A DNA stretch of 64,000 nucleotides, taken from positions 3,596,001 through 3,660,000 of the forward strand of contig NC_012522.1 of the NCBI RefSeq assembly GCF_000010805.1, written 5' to 3'. Position 1 is the first letter of the stretch; each line of letters opens with the position of its first letter. This document shows, piece by piece, positions 37,551 to 46,147 of this stretch. The position numbers and the translations under genes were made by a program. Origin of the DNA: Rhodococcus opacus B4. GTDB taxonomy: Bacteria > Actinomycetota > Actinomycetes > Mycobacteriales > Mycobacteriaceae. Under the pieces are notes generated by a model. That model ran no database searches, was not told the origin of the DNA, and worked only from the letters and a program-made list of their open reading frames with translations.

Positions 37551-38234
37551 ATGACCGCACCCCGGGTTTCGCTGGTTACCTTGGACATTGCCGGAACGAG
37601 CGTCGACGAGGGCGGCGCCGTGTACGTCGCGTTGCGCGACACCGTCGAGAACTACCTCGGCGCGCCGATCCCGGACGACCGGTTCGACCGCTGGAAGGGC
37701 ACCGGGAAAAGGCAGGCCATCGAGGGGCTGCTGCGGGAGAGCGGCGTCCCGGCCGACACCGCCGTCCTGGACTCCGTCGAATCCGAGTTCACCGCCATGC
37801 TCCTGGGCGCGTATCGGAAGACGCCGCCGACCGCACTGCCGGGAGTCGCCGACGCCTTCGCCACGTTGCGGGAGCGTGGCATCAAAGTCGTTCTGCAGAC
37901 CGGATACTCACGCGGAATCGCGGAACCGCTGCTCGAGCAGGTCGGCTGGGAGGTCGGCCGAGACATCGACGGCGTGATCACCAGCGACCAGGTGCGGATG
38001 AGCCGGCCCTCGCCGTATCTCATCTTCCGTGCCATGGAACTCGCCGGGGTGCAGAGCGTCGACGAGGTCCTCGTCGGCGGCGACACCCCCAACGACCTGC
38101 GCGCCGGCACGAACGCCGGGGCGCGGTACGTGGTCGGGGTGCTGACCGGTGCCCACGAAGCCGACACCCTGAGCCCCGAACCCCACACGCACATCCTGGA
38201 GAGCGCCGCGAAGATTCCCGCACTGCTGGGCTGA
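37551..38234 (+). CDS. Phosphonatase-like HAD hydrolase
   Basis: A 227-residue HAD-superfamily protein of the phosphonatase-like group. The nucleophile motif is LDIAGT with Asp12 and Ala14, the phosphonatase form of DxD. Lys53 in WKGTGKRQAI aligns without gaps to the Schiff-base Lys53 of Bacillus phosphonoacetaldehyde hydrolase as I remember it. Later motifs are VVLQTGYSR and VGGDTPNDLRAGTNAG. Phosphonatases cleave the C-P bond of phosphonoacetaldehyde, the phosphorus analogue of Xsc's substrate sulfoacetaldehyde. Being in the xsc operon, it may handle the analogue from 2-aminoethylphosphonate or a related aldehyde. Substrate unproven. Confidence 0.8.
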   Translation: MTAPRVSLVTLDIAGTSVDEGGAVYVALRDTVENYLGAPIPDDRFDRWKGTGKRQAIEGLLRESGVPADTAVLDSVESEFTAMLLGAYRKTPPTALPGVADAFATLRERGIKVVLQTGYSRGIAEPLLEQVGWEVGRDIDGVITSDQVRMSRPSPYLIFRAMELAGVQSVDEVLVGGDTPNDLRAGTNAGARYVVGVLTGAHEADTLSPEPHTHILESAAKIPALLG

Positions 38235-38245
38235 GCGACGAGTGT

Positions 38246-38274
38246 GGGCCGGTTCTGCCGTGCAGGACCGGCCC
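38246..38274. terminator. Bidirectional terminator hairpin
   Basis: GGGCCGGT and its complement enclose a 13-base loop between the convergent HAD-hydrolase and glnH genes. Confidence 0.65.
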
Positions 38275-38282
38275 GCGCCCCG

Positions 38283-39314
38283 TCAGTCCCGGTAGCTCGG
38301 CGCCGGTGGTCCCGCCGTCGGCCCCAGCAGGCCCAACCACCGGTCGTACAGGCGATTCCACGTCCCGTCCTCACGCATTCGCTCCAGGGTGCCGTTCACG
38401 AAGCGCACCAGAGCGTCGTTGTTCTTGTTGGCGACGACGCCGTACGGCTCCAATTCCAGATTCGGGCCGACGATTTCGAGATTCGGATCCTGCGCCGCGA
38501 GACCGGCGAGGATGGAGTTGTCGGTGGTCGCCGCGTCGGCCTGGCCCAGCTGCAGCGTGGTCAGGCAATCGTCCCAGTCGGGAACCGCCACGATCGTGGC
38601 TTCGGGTGACACCCGCTGGATCGTGGCGAGGGACGTGGTGTCGATGAAGGTACACACCCGTTTGCCGGCCAGGTCCGTGGGAGAGGAGATGCCGGATCCC
38701 TCCGGTACGAGCAGCCGCTGAAACGCCTCGAAGTACACGGACGAGAAGCCGACCCGGGCGGCCCGCTCGCACGTGATGGAGGTGGCGTGCACCACGAGGT
38801 CCACGTCGTTTCTTTCCAGTGCGTCGAACCGGCCTGCCGACGTCAGCAGACGGAATTCCACCTTCGACGGGTCGCCGAAGAGATCGCGGGCGATCTCCCG
38901 CGCCAGGTCGATGTCGAACCCCGACAGCGTGCCCGTCTTGGGATCCCGGAAACTGAACAGGTTCGTGTTCTGGTCGGTTCCGACGATCAGCCGCCCCCGC
39001 GCACGGATCGCGGCCAGCGCCGAGCCCGGCGGCGCCCTCTCCGGCCGCAAGCCGGGATCGGGTCGCAGGCTCGACAGTGCGCCGCAGGACGAGGGATCCG
39101 GCGGGGGCGCCGGGGCGCTACTCGCGGGCGGCAGGATCTCCGCCCCGTCCGGTAGTGAGTACCCGGAGTAGTCGCCGGTGAGGGGTGGGGGCAGCGCCGC
39201 CGGTGCCGCGCAGGCCGCACCGAGCAAGACCGCACCGAGCAAGACCGCCGCGACGAGCACCGCCCGGCACCGCAGGAGCGGGCCGGCCGGGGTTCGTCTC
39301 CACGATCTCGTCAT
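38283..39314 (-). CDS. glnH: GlnH-like glutamine/glutamate-binding lipoprotein
   Basis: A 343-residue periplasmic-type solute-binding protein (SBP family 3). It has an N-terminal hydrophobic signal with a Cys at its end (VLLGAACA), then a Pro-rich linker. The binding domain starts near residue 105 (ALAAIRARGRLIVGTDQNTNLFSFRDP) and ends with LVRFVNGTLERMREDGTWNRLYDRWL. It closely resembles mycobacterial GlnH (Rv0411c-like), which senses Asp/Glu/Gln for PknG signalling. No pknG or ABC permease gene lies beside it here, so it may be an orphan sensor or a second copy. A permease gene of another family follows upstream. Confidence 0.8.
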   Translation of the reverse strand: MTRSWRRTPAGPLLRCRAVLVAAVLLGAVLLGAACAAPAALPPPLTGDYSGYSLPDGAEILPPASSAPAPPPDPSSCGALSSLRPDPGLRPERAPPGSALAAIRARGRLIVGTDQNTNLFSFRDPKTGTLSGFDIDLAREIARDLFGDPSKVEFRLLTSAGRFDALERNDVDLVVHATSITCERAARVGFSSVYFEAFQRLLVPEGSGISSPTDLAGKRVCTFIDTTSLATIQRVSPEATIVAVPDWDDCLTTLQLGQADAATTDNSILAGLAAQDPNLEIVGPNLELEPYGVVANKNNDALVRFVNGTLERMREDGTWNRLYDRWLGLLGPTAGPPAPSYRD

Positions 39315-39352
39315 CGGCTGCTGCGCGTTCGATCAGGTCACGGCACGAGTGT

Positions 39353-40897
39353 TCACGACTGCCTCCGGTGGCGATGGGAATTCGGCTCCTGTTGGGCCGC
39401 CGCGGCCAGTTCGATGTCCGAGCCGCCGAGCGTCTCCACCGACTCGATGCGCTTCTCGGCCTGCGAGACGGACTCGTCCGCCGAACCGACCGGGGGAGCG
39501 GCGGACAGCGATTCGTCGTCGACGCCCGCCTTGCCCAGCGACCTGCGCACCTCGTAGCTGATCAGGATGGCCACCAATGTCAGACCACTCATCAGGAACT
39601 GCGAGCGGGTGCTCGGCAGGAAGGCCATCGCGAGGATGACCGTGGCCATCAGTGCGATGGTGGCGTAGCTCAGCCACGGGAACAGCCACATCCGGAGTTG
39701 CAGTGCCGCGGGATCCTCGCGCTCGAGCCGCCGGCGGAGCACCACCTGGGAGACGGCGATCAGCAAATACACGAACAGCGCGACGGCGCCGTAGGAGTTG
39801 ACGAGGAAGTTGAAGACGATGTCGCCCCACACGTACGTGCAGGCGACGGAGATGTAGCCGATGGTGGTGCCGAGCAGAATCGCACGACGGGGCACGCCGT
39901 TGCGGGAGAGCTTCGTGAAGAACTTGGGCGCATCGCCGTTCCGGGTGAGCGCGAACAACATTCGCGACGTGGTGTACAGCGCCGAGTTCAGGCAGGACAG
40001 GACCGCGGTGAGGACGATGAAGTTCATGATCGTGGCGACGCCGGGAATTCCGAGTACCTCGAGCACCGAGGCGTACGGGCTCACCCCGACACTCTCGGTG
40101 TCCCACGGCTGGATCGTGACGACCACGAGAATCGACCCGACATAGAACGTCACGATCCGCGCCACGATCGACCGCATGGCCCGGGCGACAGCACGTTTCG
40201 GTTCCTCCGACTCCGCGGCGGCGATCGTCACGATCTCCGCCCCGGTGTAGAAGGCGACGCAGGGGACGACCGCGGCGAGCACCGCTCCCCAGCCCAGCGG
40301 GGTGAATCCGCCATGACTGACGAGGTTGCCGAGTCCCGGCGTCGAATCAGGCCACAATCCGGTGATCCAGAGGGCGCCCATCCCGAGGAACAGGACGATC
40401 GCGACCACCTTGATCGAGGAGAACCAGTATTCGAACTCGCCGTAGGAGCGGGCGGACACCATGTTGGTGGCCGTCAGCAGCAGCATCAGCCCCAGGCTCA
40501 GCAACCACAGCGGCACCATCGGTATCCAGAGTTGCAGGATCCGGCCGCCGGCGATGGCCTCGACCGCCACGACGATGACGAAGAAGTACCAGTACATCCA
40601 CCCCGTCGCGAACCCGGCCCGACGCCCCAGCGCCTGGCGGGCGTAGACGTAGAACGATCCGACCACCGGCCTGGCCACCGCCATCTCCGCCAGCATCCGC
40701 ATGATCAGCAGCGTGATGATGCCTGCGAGGAGGAAGGAGATGATCGCGGCGGGTCCCGCGCCGCCGATGACGACGCCGCTGCCCACGAACAGGCCCGCAC
40801 CGATCACGCCACCGAGGGCGATCAGGTTCATGTGCCGGCGTTTCAGGCCTTTTCCGAGACCGGAACTGTCGGTGTGTTCGGGAACGGTACTGTCCAC
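39353..40897 (-). CDS. Amino-acid permease (GABA/aromatic-type APC)
   Basis: A 514-residue permease with about 12 membrane segments and a long hydrophilic C terminus. The first segment reads LIALGGVIGAGLFVGSGVVI and the family block EMAVARPVVGSFYVYARQALG follows; both are typical of the GabP/AroP/LysP branch. It imports an amino acid by proton symport. The GTG start is preceded by GGAGGAA. An inverted repeat at 40931-40958 upstream may be its operator. Confidence 0.84.
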   Translation of the reverse strand: MDSTVPEHTDSSGLGKGLKRRHMNLIALGGVIGAGLFVGSGVVIGGAGPAAIISFLLAGIITLLIMRMLAEMAVARPVVGSFYVYARQALGRRAGFATGWMYWYFFVIVVAVEAIAGGRILQLWIPMVPLWLLSLGLMLLLTATNMVSARSYGEFEYWFSSIKVVAIVLFLGMGALWITGLWPDSTPGLGNLVSHGGFTPLGWGAVLAAVVPCVAFYTGAEIVTIAAAESEEPKRAVARAMRSIVARIVTFYVGSILVVVTIQPWDTESVGVSPYASVLEVLGIPGVATIMNFIVLTAVLSCLNSALYTTSRMLFALTRNGDAPKFFTKLSRNGVPRRAILLGTTIGYISVACTYVWGDIVFNFLVNSYGAVALFVYLLIAVSQVVLRRRLEREDPAALQLRMWLFPWLSYATIALMATVILAMAFLPSTRSQFLMSGLTLVAILISYEVRRSLGKAGVDDESLSAAPPVGSADESVSQAEKRIESVETLGGSDIELAAAAQQEPNSHRHRRQS

Positions 40898-40930
40898 ATT
40901 TTCCTCCAGGGGGCGACGACCGAATGCATG

Positions 40931-40958
40931 TGATCCACGTCACTTATTTGGTGGATCA
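40931..40958. promoter_or_regulatory. Inverted repeat upstream of the permease
   Basis: TGATCCAC and GTGGATCA form a perfect inverted repeat with a 12-base spacer, 34 bases upstream of the permease start. GntR/FadR-type operators look similar, but no such regulator is adjacent. Confidence 0.35.
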
Positions 40959-41022
40959 ACTCACCCTACGACTCGGAAACAGGGCCCGCCCAGAGCCAGA
41001 TCGGAGGGGAGCGCAGGAACCA

Positions 41023-41042
41023 GGGACGCACCCTCGCGTCCC
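41023..41042 (-). terminator. Hairpin at the end of the methyltransferase gene
   Basis: GGGACGC and GCGTCCC with a six-base loop overlap the last base of the stop codon region of the leftward methyltransferase gene. Short, but G/C rich. Confidence 0.5.
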
Positions 41043-41701
41043 TAGATCCGGGTGATCGTCGCCAACCAGGCGGGCACGCCGTCCTCGGCGAACGTCGTCT
41101 CGATCCGGCTCGGCTCGACGGCCTCGACCTTCCAGCCGCCGCGGCCGAACGCCGCCCTCAGCTCGTCCTCGCCGACGGGATGCGGGCCGCTGTCTTCCGG
41201 GCCGGCATCGCTGAAACACAGCACGTACAGGGTTGCCCCGGGACGGGTCACCGACGCCACACTCGTGACGTAGTCATTCCGCTCGTCGCCCTCGAACGTG
41301 TGGAACAGGCCGCAGTCCAGCACAGTCTCGAACGAGCGCCCCAGCCGATCCAACTCGAACGCGTCGCCCACCACGAACTCGGCGTCGATTCCGCGCGCCC
41401 CGGCCTTCTCCCGCGCGATCGCCACCGCGGTCTCGGCGACATCGACACCCAGAACCCGCGACCCCAGCGACGCGACATGAAGTGCATTGTCGCCGGTTCC
41501 GCAGCCCGCATCGAGTACCGCGCCGGCGAATCTCCCGTTCGAGGCCAGGTGGACGATTGCCGGTTGCGGCCGTCCGATGTCCCACGGAGCGGGGCCGTTC
41601 TGGTACGACGCATCCCAGGGCTGACCGGCCCGTTGCTCGTGTGTGGTCGGCTGCCGGCCGCCGAACGGGTCGTCGGCGGGCGTGCCTGATCGCTCGGACA
41701 T
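41042..41701 (-). CDS. Class I SAM-dependent methyltransferase
   Basis: A 219-residue methyltransferase. Motif I is VLDAGCGTGDNALHVA near residue 63, followed by VLGVDVAETAVAIAREKA and the catalytic-strand VLDCGLFHTF. The N-terminal WDASYQNGPAPWDIGRPQPAI segment is typical of thiopurine/halide-type methyltransferases, which often act on small nucleophiles such as thiols, halides or tellurite. The acceptor is unknown. AAGGA precedes the ATG. It stands alone between a permease and an exporter gene. Confidence 0.75.
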   Translation of the reverse strand: MSERSGTPADDPFGGRQPTTHEQRAGQPWDASYQNGPAPWDIGRPQPAIVHLASNGRFAGAVLDAGCGTGDNALHVASLGSRVLGVDVAETAVAIAREKAGARGIDAEFVVGDAFELDRLGRSFETVLDCGLFHTFEGDERNDYVTSVASVTRPGATLYVLCFSDAGPEDSGPHPVGEDELRAAFGRGGWKVEAVEPSRIETTFAEDGVPAWLATITRI

Positions 41702-41766
41702 CTGCGTTCCTTCCCACAGCGACAGATCTCAGCGCTCGATATCTCAGTGCTTGATTCCGAGCACGA

Positions 41767-43335
41767 TCACACGGGATCCCGCACGCGCATCATGCGGAAC
41801 GAATTGAGGAGCCCGAGGACACCGGCCAGAATCGGAACCAGCAACGCTATCTGCAGGGCGAGAGGTCGCGCCTCCGTGTTGATGCGGATGATCTCGTCCT
41901 GAATCTCCGGGGGCTGGTCGGCCAGCAATTTCTCGAGTTGGGTGGTGCTCATGACTTCCGCATCGTTTTCGAGCACCTGCGCGACGTGCTGCTGGTCCCC
42001 CGGGGGGAGGACGGTGCTCGATTGCGCCATCGCGGTGAAGGTGACGGACAGCGTCGCCAGCATGATGGCGCCCGCGAACGCCAGCCCGAACGACAGCCCG
42101 AACGACCCCGCCGCCGAATTGGTGCCCGCGGCCTCGCTGACCCGTTCGTCCGAGATCGGCGCGAGCGTGTAGTTGTTGAGTTGCGACACCAGCAGTCCCA
42201 GCCCCGAACCGGCGACGATCAGCGGGACCACCAGAGCCCAGCCGAACTCCGCCCGGGGCACGATCGGGACCAACGCCACCACCCCGATCGTGAGCAGTAC
42301 GAATCCCCACCGGATGATGCCGCTGGGACGACGGTCGCCCGCCTTCTTCCCCGCGAGCAACGCGACCGCGAACATGCTGAGGGACAGGGGCGCGAGCGAC
42401 AACCCCGCCTGCATCGCGTTGTACTCGAGCACCATCTGCAGGTAGATCGGCAACGCAATCATCGTGCCGCCCAGCGCTATCTGCTGGAGCATCTGCCCGG
42501 TGATCCCCATCCGGAAGACCTTGGACGTGAACAGGTCCGGGTCCAGAAGTGTCGGTTCGCCGTGCCGCTTGCGCCGCACGAGCCACCACGCCAGTCCGGC
42601 CAGTGCCAGCGCACCGAGCACCAGGAGCGCGGCAACGGCTTCGCCGCCCTCCTGCCACACCAGGATGCCCAGCACGATGCCGCCCATGCCCAGCACGGAG
42701 AGCGCCGCACCGACCGTGTCGACGCCCCGCGGTCCGGTGTACGGCACATCCCGGACGAGCCTGATGCCGGACAGCACAACCACGATGACGACCACCTCGA
42801 GCACGAAGGCGATGCGCCAGGAGAGGTAGGTGGTGATGAATCCTCCGAGCAGCGGTCCGACAGCCGCGGCGATCGCCGCCGCCGCCCCGACGAGAGCGTA
42901 GACCTTCTTCTGGGCGTCTCCTGCGAAGTTGCCGTGGATGAGGGACTGCATCGCGGGCAGCAGCAGTGACGCGCCGATACCGCCCAGCACCGCCCAGAAC
43001 AGGATGATTGCCGTCAGGCTCTGCGCGAGTGCCATCGCGGACGCACCCACCGCGTACCCGAGCAGACCCAGCACGTAGGCGCGTTTACGACCGATGAGAT
43101 CGCCGACCTTGCTGCCGATCAGGATGAACGCTGCCGAAACCAGTGCCTCGAGGGCGATCGCGGCCTGGACGCCGCTGACGGTCGTGTCGAGATCTCGAAC
43201 CACCGACGAGATCGACACGTTCATCAAGGAGGTGTCGACCACCAGCACGAACATCGCCATCGCCAGCAGGAGGGCGAGCAGACGTTGTCCACCCGCCGCC
43301 CGCTCGGAACCGCTGGTCGTCGATTCTTCGGTCAT
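41767..43335 (-). CDS. MFS drug/proton antiporter, DHA2 (14-helix) family
   Basis: A 522-residue transporter with about 14 hydrophobic segments. Motifs are LVVDTSLMNVSISSVVRDL in helix 1, GSKVGDLIGRKRAYVLG between helices 2 and 3, GGIGASLLLPAMQSLI, and VGPLLGGFITTYLSWRIAF (antiporter motif C region). It is an EmrB/QacA-type exporter of drugs or metabolites. I chose the ATG at 43335; a GTG at 43386 overlapping the previous stop would add 17 residues and is also possible. It is probably co-transcribed with the zinc alcohol dehydrogenase. Confidence 0.82.
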   Translation of the reverse strand: MTEESTTSGSERAAGGQRLLALLLAMAMFVLVVDTSLMNVSISSVVRDLDTTVSGVQAAIALEALVSAAFILIGSKVGDLIGRKRAYVLGLLGYAVGASAMALAQSLTAIILFWAVLGGIGASLLLPAMQSLIHGNFAGDAQKKVYALVGAAAAIAAAVGPLLGGFITTYLSWRIAFVLEVVVIVVVLSGIRLVRDVPYTGPRGVDTVGAALSVLGMGGIVLGILVWQEGGEAVAALLVLGALALAGLAWWLVRRKRHGEPTLLDPDLFTSKVFRMGITGQMLQQIALGGTMIALPIYLQMVLEYNAMQAGLSLAPLSLSMFAVALLAGKKAGDRRPSGIIRWGFVLLTIGVVALVPIVPRAEFGWALVVPLIVAGSGLGLLVSQLNNYTLAPISDERVSEAAGTNSAAGSFGLSFGLAFAGAIMLATLSVTFTAMAQSSTVLPPGDQQHVAQVLENDAEVMSTTQLEKLLADQPPEIQDEIIRINTEARPLALQIALLVPILAGVLGLLNSFRMMRVRDPV

Positions 43336-43382
43336 CGGACACCCACCGATTCTTCGGGCGCGGGCCCGCGCGTTCTCGAGGT

Positions 43383-44396
43383 TCACATGGTGAGGACCAT
43401 GCGATAGCGTGCCTTCCCTTCCTCCATCGCAGCGTAGGCCTCCGCGGCCTGGACCAGGGGTCGTTCCTCGATTCGGGCGCGCACCCCCGACAGGACAGCG
43501 AAGTGCATCGTCTCCTCGACGTCGCGGGCCGTGCCGGAAGGATGACCGGTCACGTCGATACCGGGGGTGATCAGCTGCAGCGGGCTGATCGGCAGCGGGT
43601 CGGGCGTGACGCCGACGACGATGAGTTCTCCGTGGGGAAGCAGCCCGCCGACCGTGTCACCCATGGCCTTCGAGTTCGCCGCTGTCGCCAGGACGACCGA
43701 GACACCGCCGAGCGCCTGCAATGCGTCGCTGACGTCGCCGGCAGTGGAGTCGACGTAGTGGTGCGCACCGAGGTCGCGGGCGTCGTCGCCCTTGTGCGCG
43801 CCCCGGGCGATGGCAATCGTCTCGAATCCCATCGCCCGGGCGAACTGCACACCGAGGTGTCCGAGCCCACCGACACCGAGGACGGCGACGCGGTCACCCG
43901 GGACCGCCCTGGTCTTGCGCAGCGCGTCGTACGTGGTGACCCCGGCGCAGCTCATGGGTGCGGCCTCCGCGAAGGACAGCTCGTCGGGGATACGGGCCAG
44001 TGCATTGGCCGGCGCGGTCACGGACTCGGCATAGCCGCCCGGGTACTGCCAGCTCGGAACCTGCAACTTCTCGCAGTTGATGAACAATCCCTTGCGGCAG
44101 GGGATGCACTTGGTGCAGTGACCCCCGAACCAGCCCACCGCCACGCGGTCACCGACGGCATAGTTGTCCACACCGTCCCCGACCTCGGCGATCGTTCCGG
44201 CGATCTCGTGACCGGGTGTCAGCGGCCACGACATGTCCGGGAACCCGCCTTGAACGAACCCGTGGTCGGTGCCGCACACGCCGCACGCCGCGACGGCGAT
44301 GCGCACATGGTCGCGCGGGGGCGACACCGTTTCGACCTCGACCAGCGTCAACGGTTCGCCGGGGCCCTGGACGTGAACAGCCTGATGGGTAGGCAT
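43383..44396 (-). CDS. Zinc-dependent alcohol dehydrogenase (MDR)
   Basis: A 337-residue MDR dehydrogenase with both zinc sites visible. Catalytic: CGVCGTDHGFV and GHEIAGTIAEVGDGV. Structural: the cysteine set HCTKCIPCRKGLFINCEK near residues 90-108. The NAD fold reads VAVLGVGGLGHLGVQFARAMG near 165-185. It resembles AdhP/AdhA-type enzymes acting on primary alcohols or aldehydes. Of three candidate starts I chose the ATG at 44396, six bases after GAGG. It is followed by the DHA2 exporter gene. Confidence 0.85.
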   Translation of the reverse strand: MPTHQAVHVQGPGEPLTLVEVETVSPPRDHVRIAVAACGVCGTDHGFVQGGFPDMSWPLTPGHEIAGTIAEVGDGVDNYAVGDRVAVGWFGGHCTKCIPCRKGLFINCEKLQVPSWQYPGGYAESVTAPANALARIPDELSFAEAAPMSCAGVTTYDALRKTRAVPGDRVAVLGVGGLGHLGVQFARAMGFETIAIARGAHKGDDARDLGAHHYVDSTAGDVSDALQALGGVSVVLATAANSKAMGDTVGGLLPHGELIVVGVTPDPLPISPLQLITPGIDVTGHPSGTARDVEETMHFAVLSGVRARIEERPLVQAAEAYAAMEEGKARYRMVLTM

Positions 44397-44462
44397 CTGC
44401 ATCCTCACTGTCTGTGGGTGGTCAGCTCAGGCCCAACGGTGCCGTCGAGGCCCGCGTTTCAG

Positions 44463-45071
44463 TCAAACCCCTCGGCGGAACTCCTGACAAGAGTCGGTGC
44501 CGCTTCTAGGCGATCGCCGAATCCTGCCAGAAGGCGTCGACGAGACGGTCGCGTCGAGCTTTTCGGGCAGTCGGCCGACGATCTTCTTGATCGGCCACTC
44601 GGCCAGCAGGACTTTGCCGCTGGAGCTGGCGTGGAGTGGATACCGTTTGCCGATCATGTGATCGGACGTCCGGGACGAGGTGCCCACGACGTGCGTACCG
44701 GCGGCCTCGGCGATGAGGTCGAGTTCGTCCTTCGCATTCGGCACCGACAAGGTCACGGTCTCATTGAACTCGTCGGCCAGCTCCTGCAGCAGCGGCTGAG
44801 CGCGCGCGGCCAGACCGGTGTAGGGGTCGGCGTGCCGCCCGAGTCGGGACATTTCCGAGCCGAGGATGTAGTTGTTGTCGATGCGGTCCACCAAGCCGGT
44901 CCGCTCGAAGCTGTGCAGCAGGCGAAACGCGGTGGGGCGGGAAATTCCGACCGCTTTCGCCAGCGTGCTCACCGTCGCGCCGGTCCTCGGTCGGGAAGCG
45001 AGTTCGCGCAATAGCCGAACGGCCTTGGTCACCGACTTGTTCACGAGTTCTGCCGGTTCGCCGGCCTTCAC
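44463..45071 (-). pseudogene. IclR regulator gene with internal deletion (part A)
   Basis: The first about 160 codons match the intact IclR gene at 51780-52583 closely (NKSVTKAVRLLRELA, TLAKAVGISRPTAFRLLHSFERTGLVDRIDNNYILG, YPLHASSSGKVLLAE). After LPEKLDA the frame changes to unrelated residues. The DNA then encodes, one frame off, the family C terminus LVDAFWQDSAIA ending at a TAG at 44506-44508. Comparison with the intact paralogue indicates an internal loss of about 80 codons near 44545-44555. The helix-turn-helix survives, but most of the effector-binding half is gone. A truncated DNA-binding protein could still be made. Confidence 0.8.
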
Positions 45072-45118
45072 CCGCGCCTCACCTTTTCTCCCGCGGCAAG
45101 GACTGCGCCGGACATGGA

Positions 45119-45619
45119 TCAGGCGGCGGTGAGTTGCCGGATACCGCCGAGCCGGCCCTGATGGAAGACCAGGGGCTCACCGTGCCCGGTGTCCATCTGC
45201 AGAACCCGGGCGACGACGATGACATGATCACCGCCGTCCAGTTCGTGAACGACCTCGCAATCGACGAACGCATGCGCCCCCTCGATCCGCGGCGACCCGG
45301 ACTCCGACAACGACCACTCGATATCAGCGAACTTGTTCGGCTGCTTTCTCGACAACGCCCGGCACACCGACTCCTGACCGGCGGCCAGAACACTCGCGCA
45401 CAACCGGCCCGCCGCCCGCACCTTCGGCCAGCTCGTCGAGGTGTGCGCGACACTGAAACTGACCAGCGGCGGATCCAGCGACAACGACTGGAACGTGCCG
45501 ACCACCAGGCCACACGGGAACTCGGCGTCCGCGGTGATGCCGGACAACGCGACCACACCGGTGGGCAGATTTCCCATCACGTTGCGGTAGTGCGCCTGAT
45601 CGATGGTGGAAGTAAGCAT
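45119..45619 (-). CDS. Flavin reductase, copy A (HpaC/NtaB-like)
   Basis: A 166-residue flavin reductase of the short-chain FMN-binding split-barrel family: HYRNVMGNLPTGVVALSG, FPCGLVVGTFQSLSLDPPLVSFSV and the C-terminal VFHQGRLGGIRQL. Such enzymes supply reduced flavin to two-component monooxygenases, here probably the LLM enzyme at 63.2 kb. The gene is nearly identical to copy B at 54303-54803; I found two differing bases, one causing Arg to Ser. Transcription probably starts from the promoter at 45723-45751, with operator half-sites just downstream. Confidence 0.88.
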   Translation of the reverse strand: MLTSTIDQAHYRNVMGNLPTGVVALSGITADAEFPCGLVVGTFQSLSLDPPLVSFSVAHTSTSWPKVRAAGRLCASVLAAGQESVCRALSRKQPNKFADIEWSLSESGSPRIEGAHAFVDCEVVHELDGGDHVIVVARVLQMDTGHGEPLVFHQGRLGGIRQLTAA

Positions 45620-45624
45620 GGGGG
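45119..45624 (-). repeat. Near-identical 0.5 kb repeat, copy A
   Basis: This segment, which is the whole flavin reductase gene, reappears at 54303-54808 in the same orientation with two substitutions. Similarity falls off sharply at both ends, just outside the coding region, which suggests recent duplication or gene conversion. Confidence 0.9.
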
Positions 45625-45684
45625 CTCCTCTTCGGTTCGTGCGCTGGCGCGGACGCCGGTGGGGTCAAGGAAGCGAACTCGATA

Positions 45685-45751
45685 ACGTTCATAATGTGAA
45701 CGCTTCGTTCAAACTGGTTCAAGTATTGCGTCCTGGGTCACACCCTGTCAA
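45685..45751 (-). promoter_or_regulatory. Divergent region P1, leftward promoter and operator array
   Basis: On the minus strand TTGACA (45746-45751) and CAATAC (45723-45728) are 17 bases apart. Just downstream, half-sites stand every 10 bases: GTTCA 45687, TGAAC 45697, GTTCA 45707, GTTCA 45717 (left ends). GTTCA-N5-TGAAC at 45687-45701 is a perfect inverted repeat. The array overlaps and follows the start of transcription, which suits repression of flavin reductase A by an IclR-type protein. Confidence 0.65.
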
Positions 45752-45889
45752 GCATTTGGCAGCTGCCGGTCGAGCGCATCAGCCGCCCGCGTCCAGGTGG
45801 CGCTTCGAGGTTGTCCACGACCAGCGCAGTCCGGAGTGCCAGCTCGGCCCGGGCGGCAGTGACCGGCACGAGCGTGACCGGGGACCGCC

Positions 45890-45945
45890 TTGACGCCCCA
45901 TGCGGTGCATGTCACAATTTCGAACGTTAAGTTCGGTATATGAAC
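45890..45945 (+). promoter_or_regulatory. Divergent region P1, rightward promoter and operator array
   Basis: TTGACG (45890-45895) and CACAAT (45913-45918) are 17 bases apart, followed by CGAAC at 45921, GTTCG at 45931 and TGAAC at 45941, on a 10-base period. A leader of about 200 bases separates this from the enolase-superfamily gene. The rest of the 528-base gap between the two genes holds nothing else I can define. Confidence 0.65.
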
Positions 45946-46147
45946 GCTGTTGGTGCAAATCCCCTTTCTCGTCGGTTGCATCGCGCGAAGCTCGGTCTCG
46001 TCCACCGGTGCAACGGTCACGATCACCGTGAAGACCCCGTGCACATGCGCCGCATCGGCCCATCGGCCCCTGGCGCCCGCCGAGCGCGCCGATTAGCCAC
46101 CCGGCTCACGGTCGGCGCCTCGGTCTCACAATGAACAAGGAGAACAG

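Noticed and set aside
45940..46134. A small open frame in divergent region P1
   Set aside because: It starts within the operator array, has no ribosome site and no protein-like pattern.
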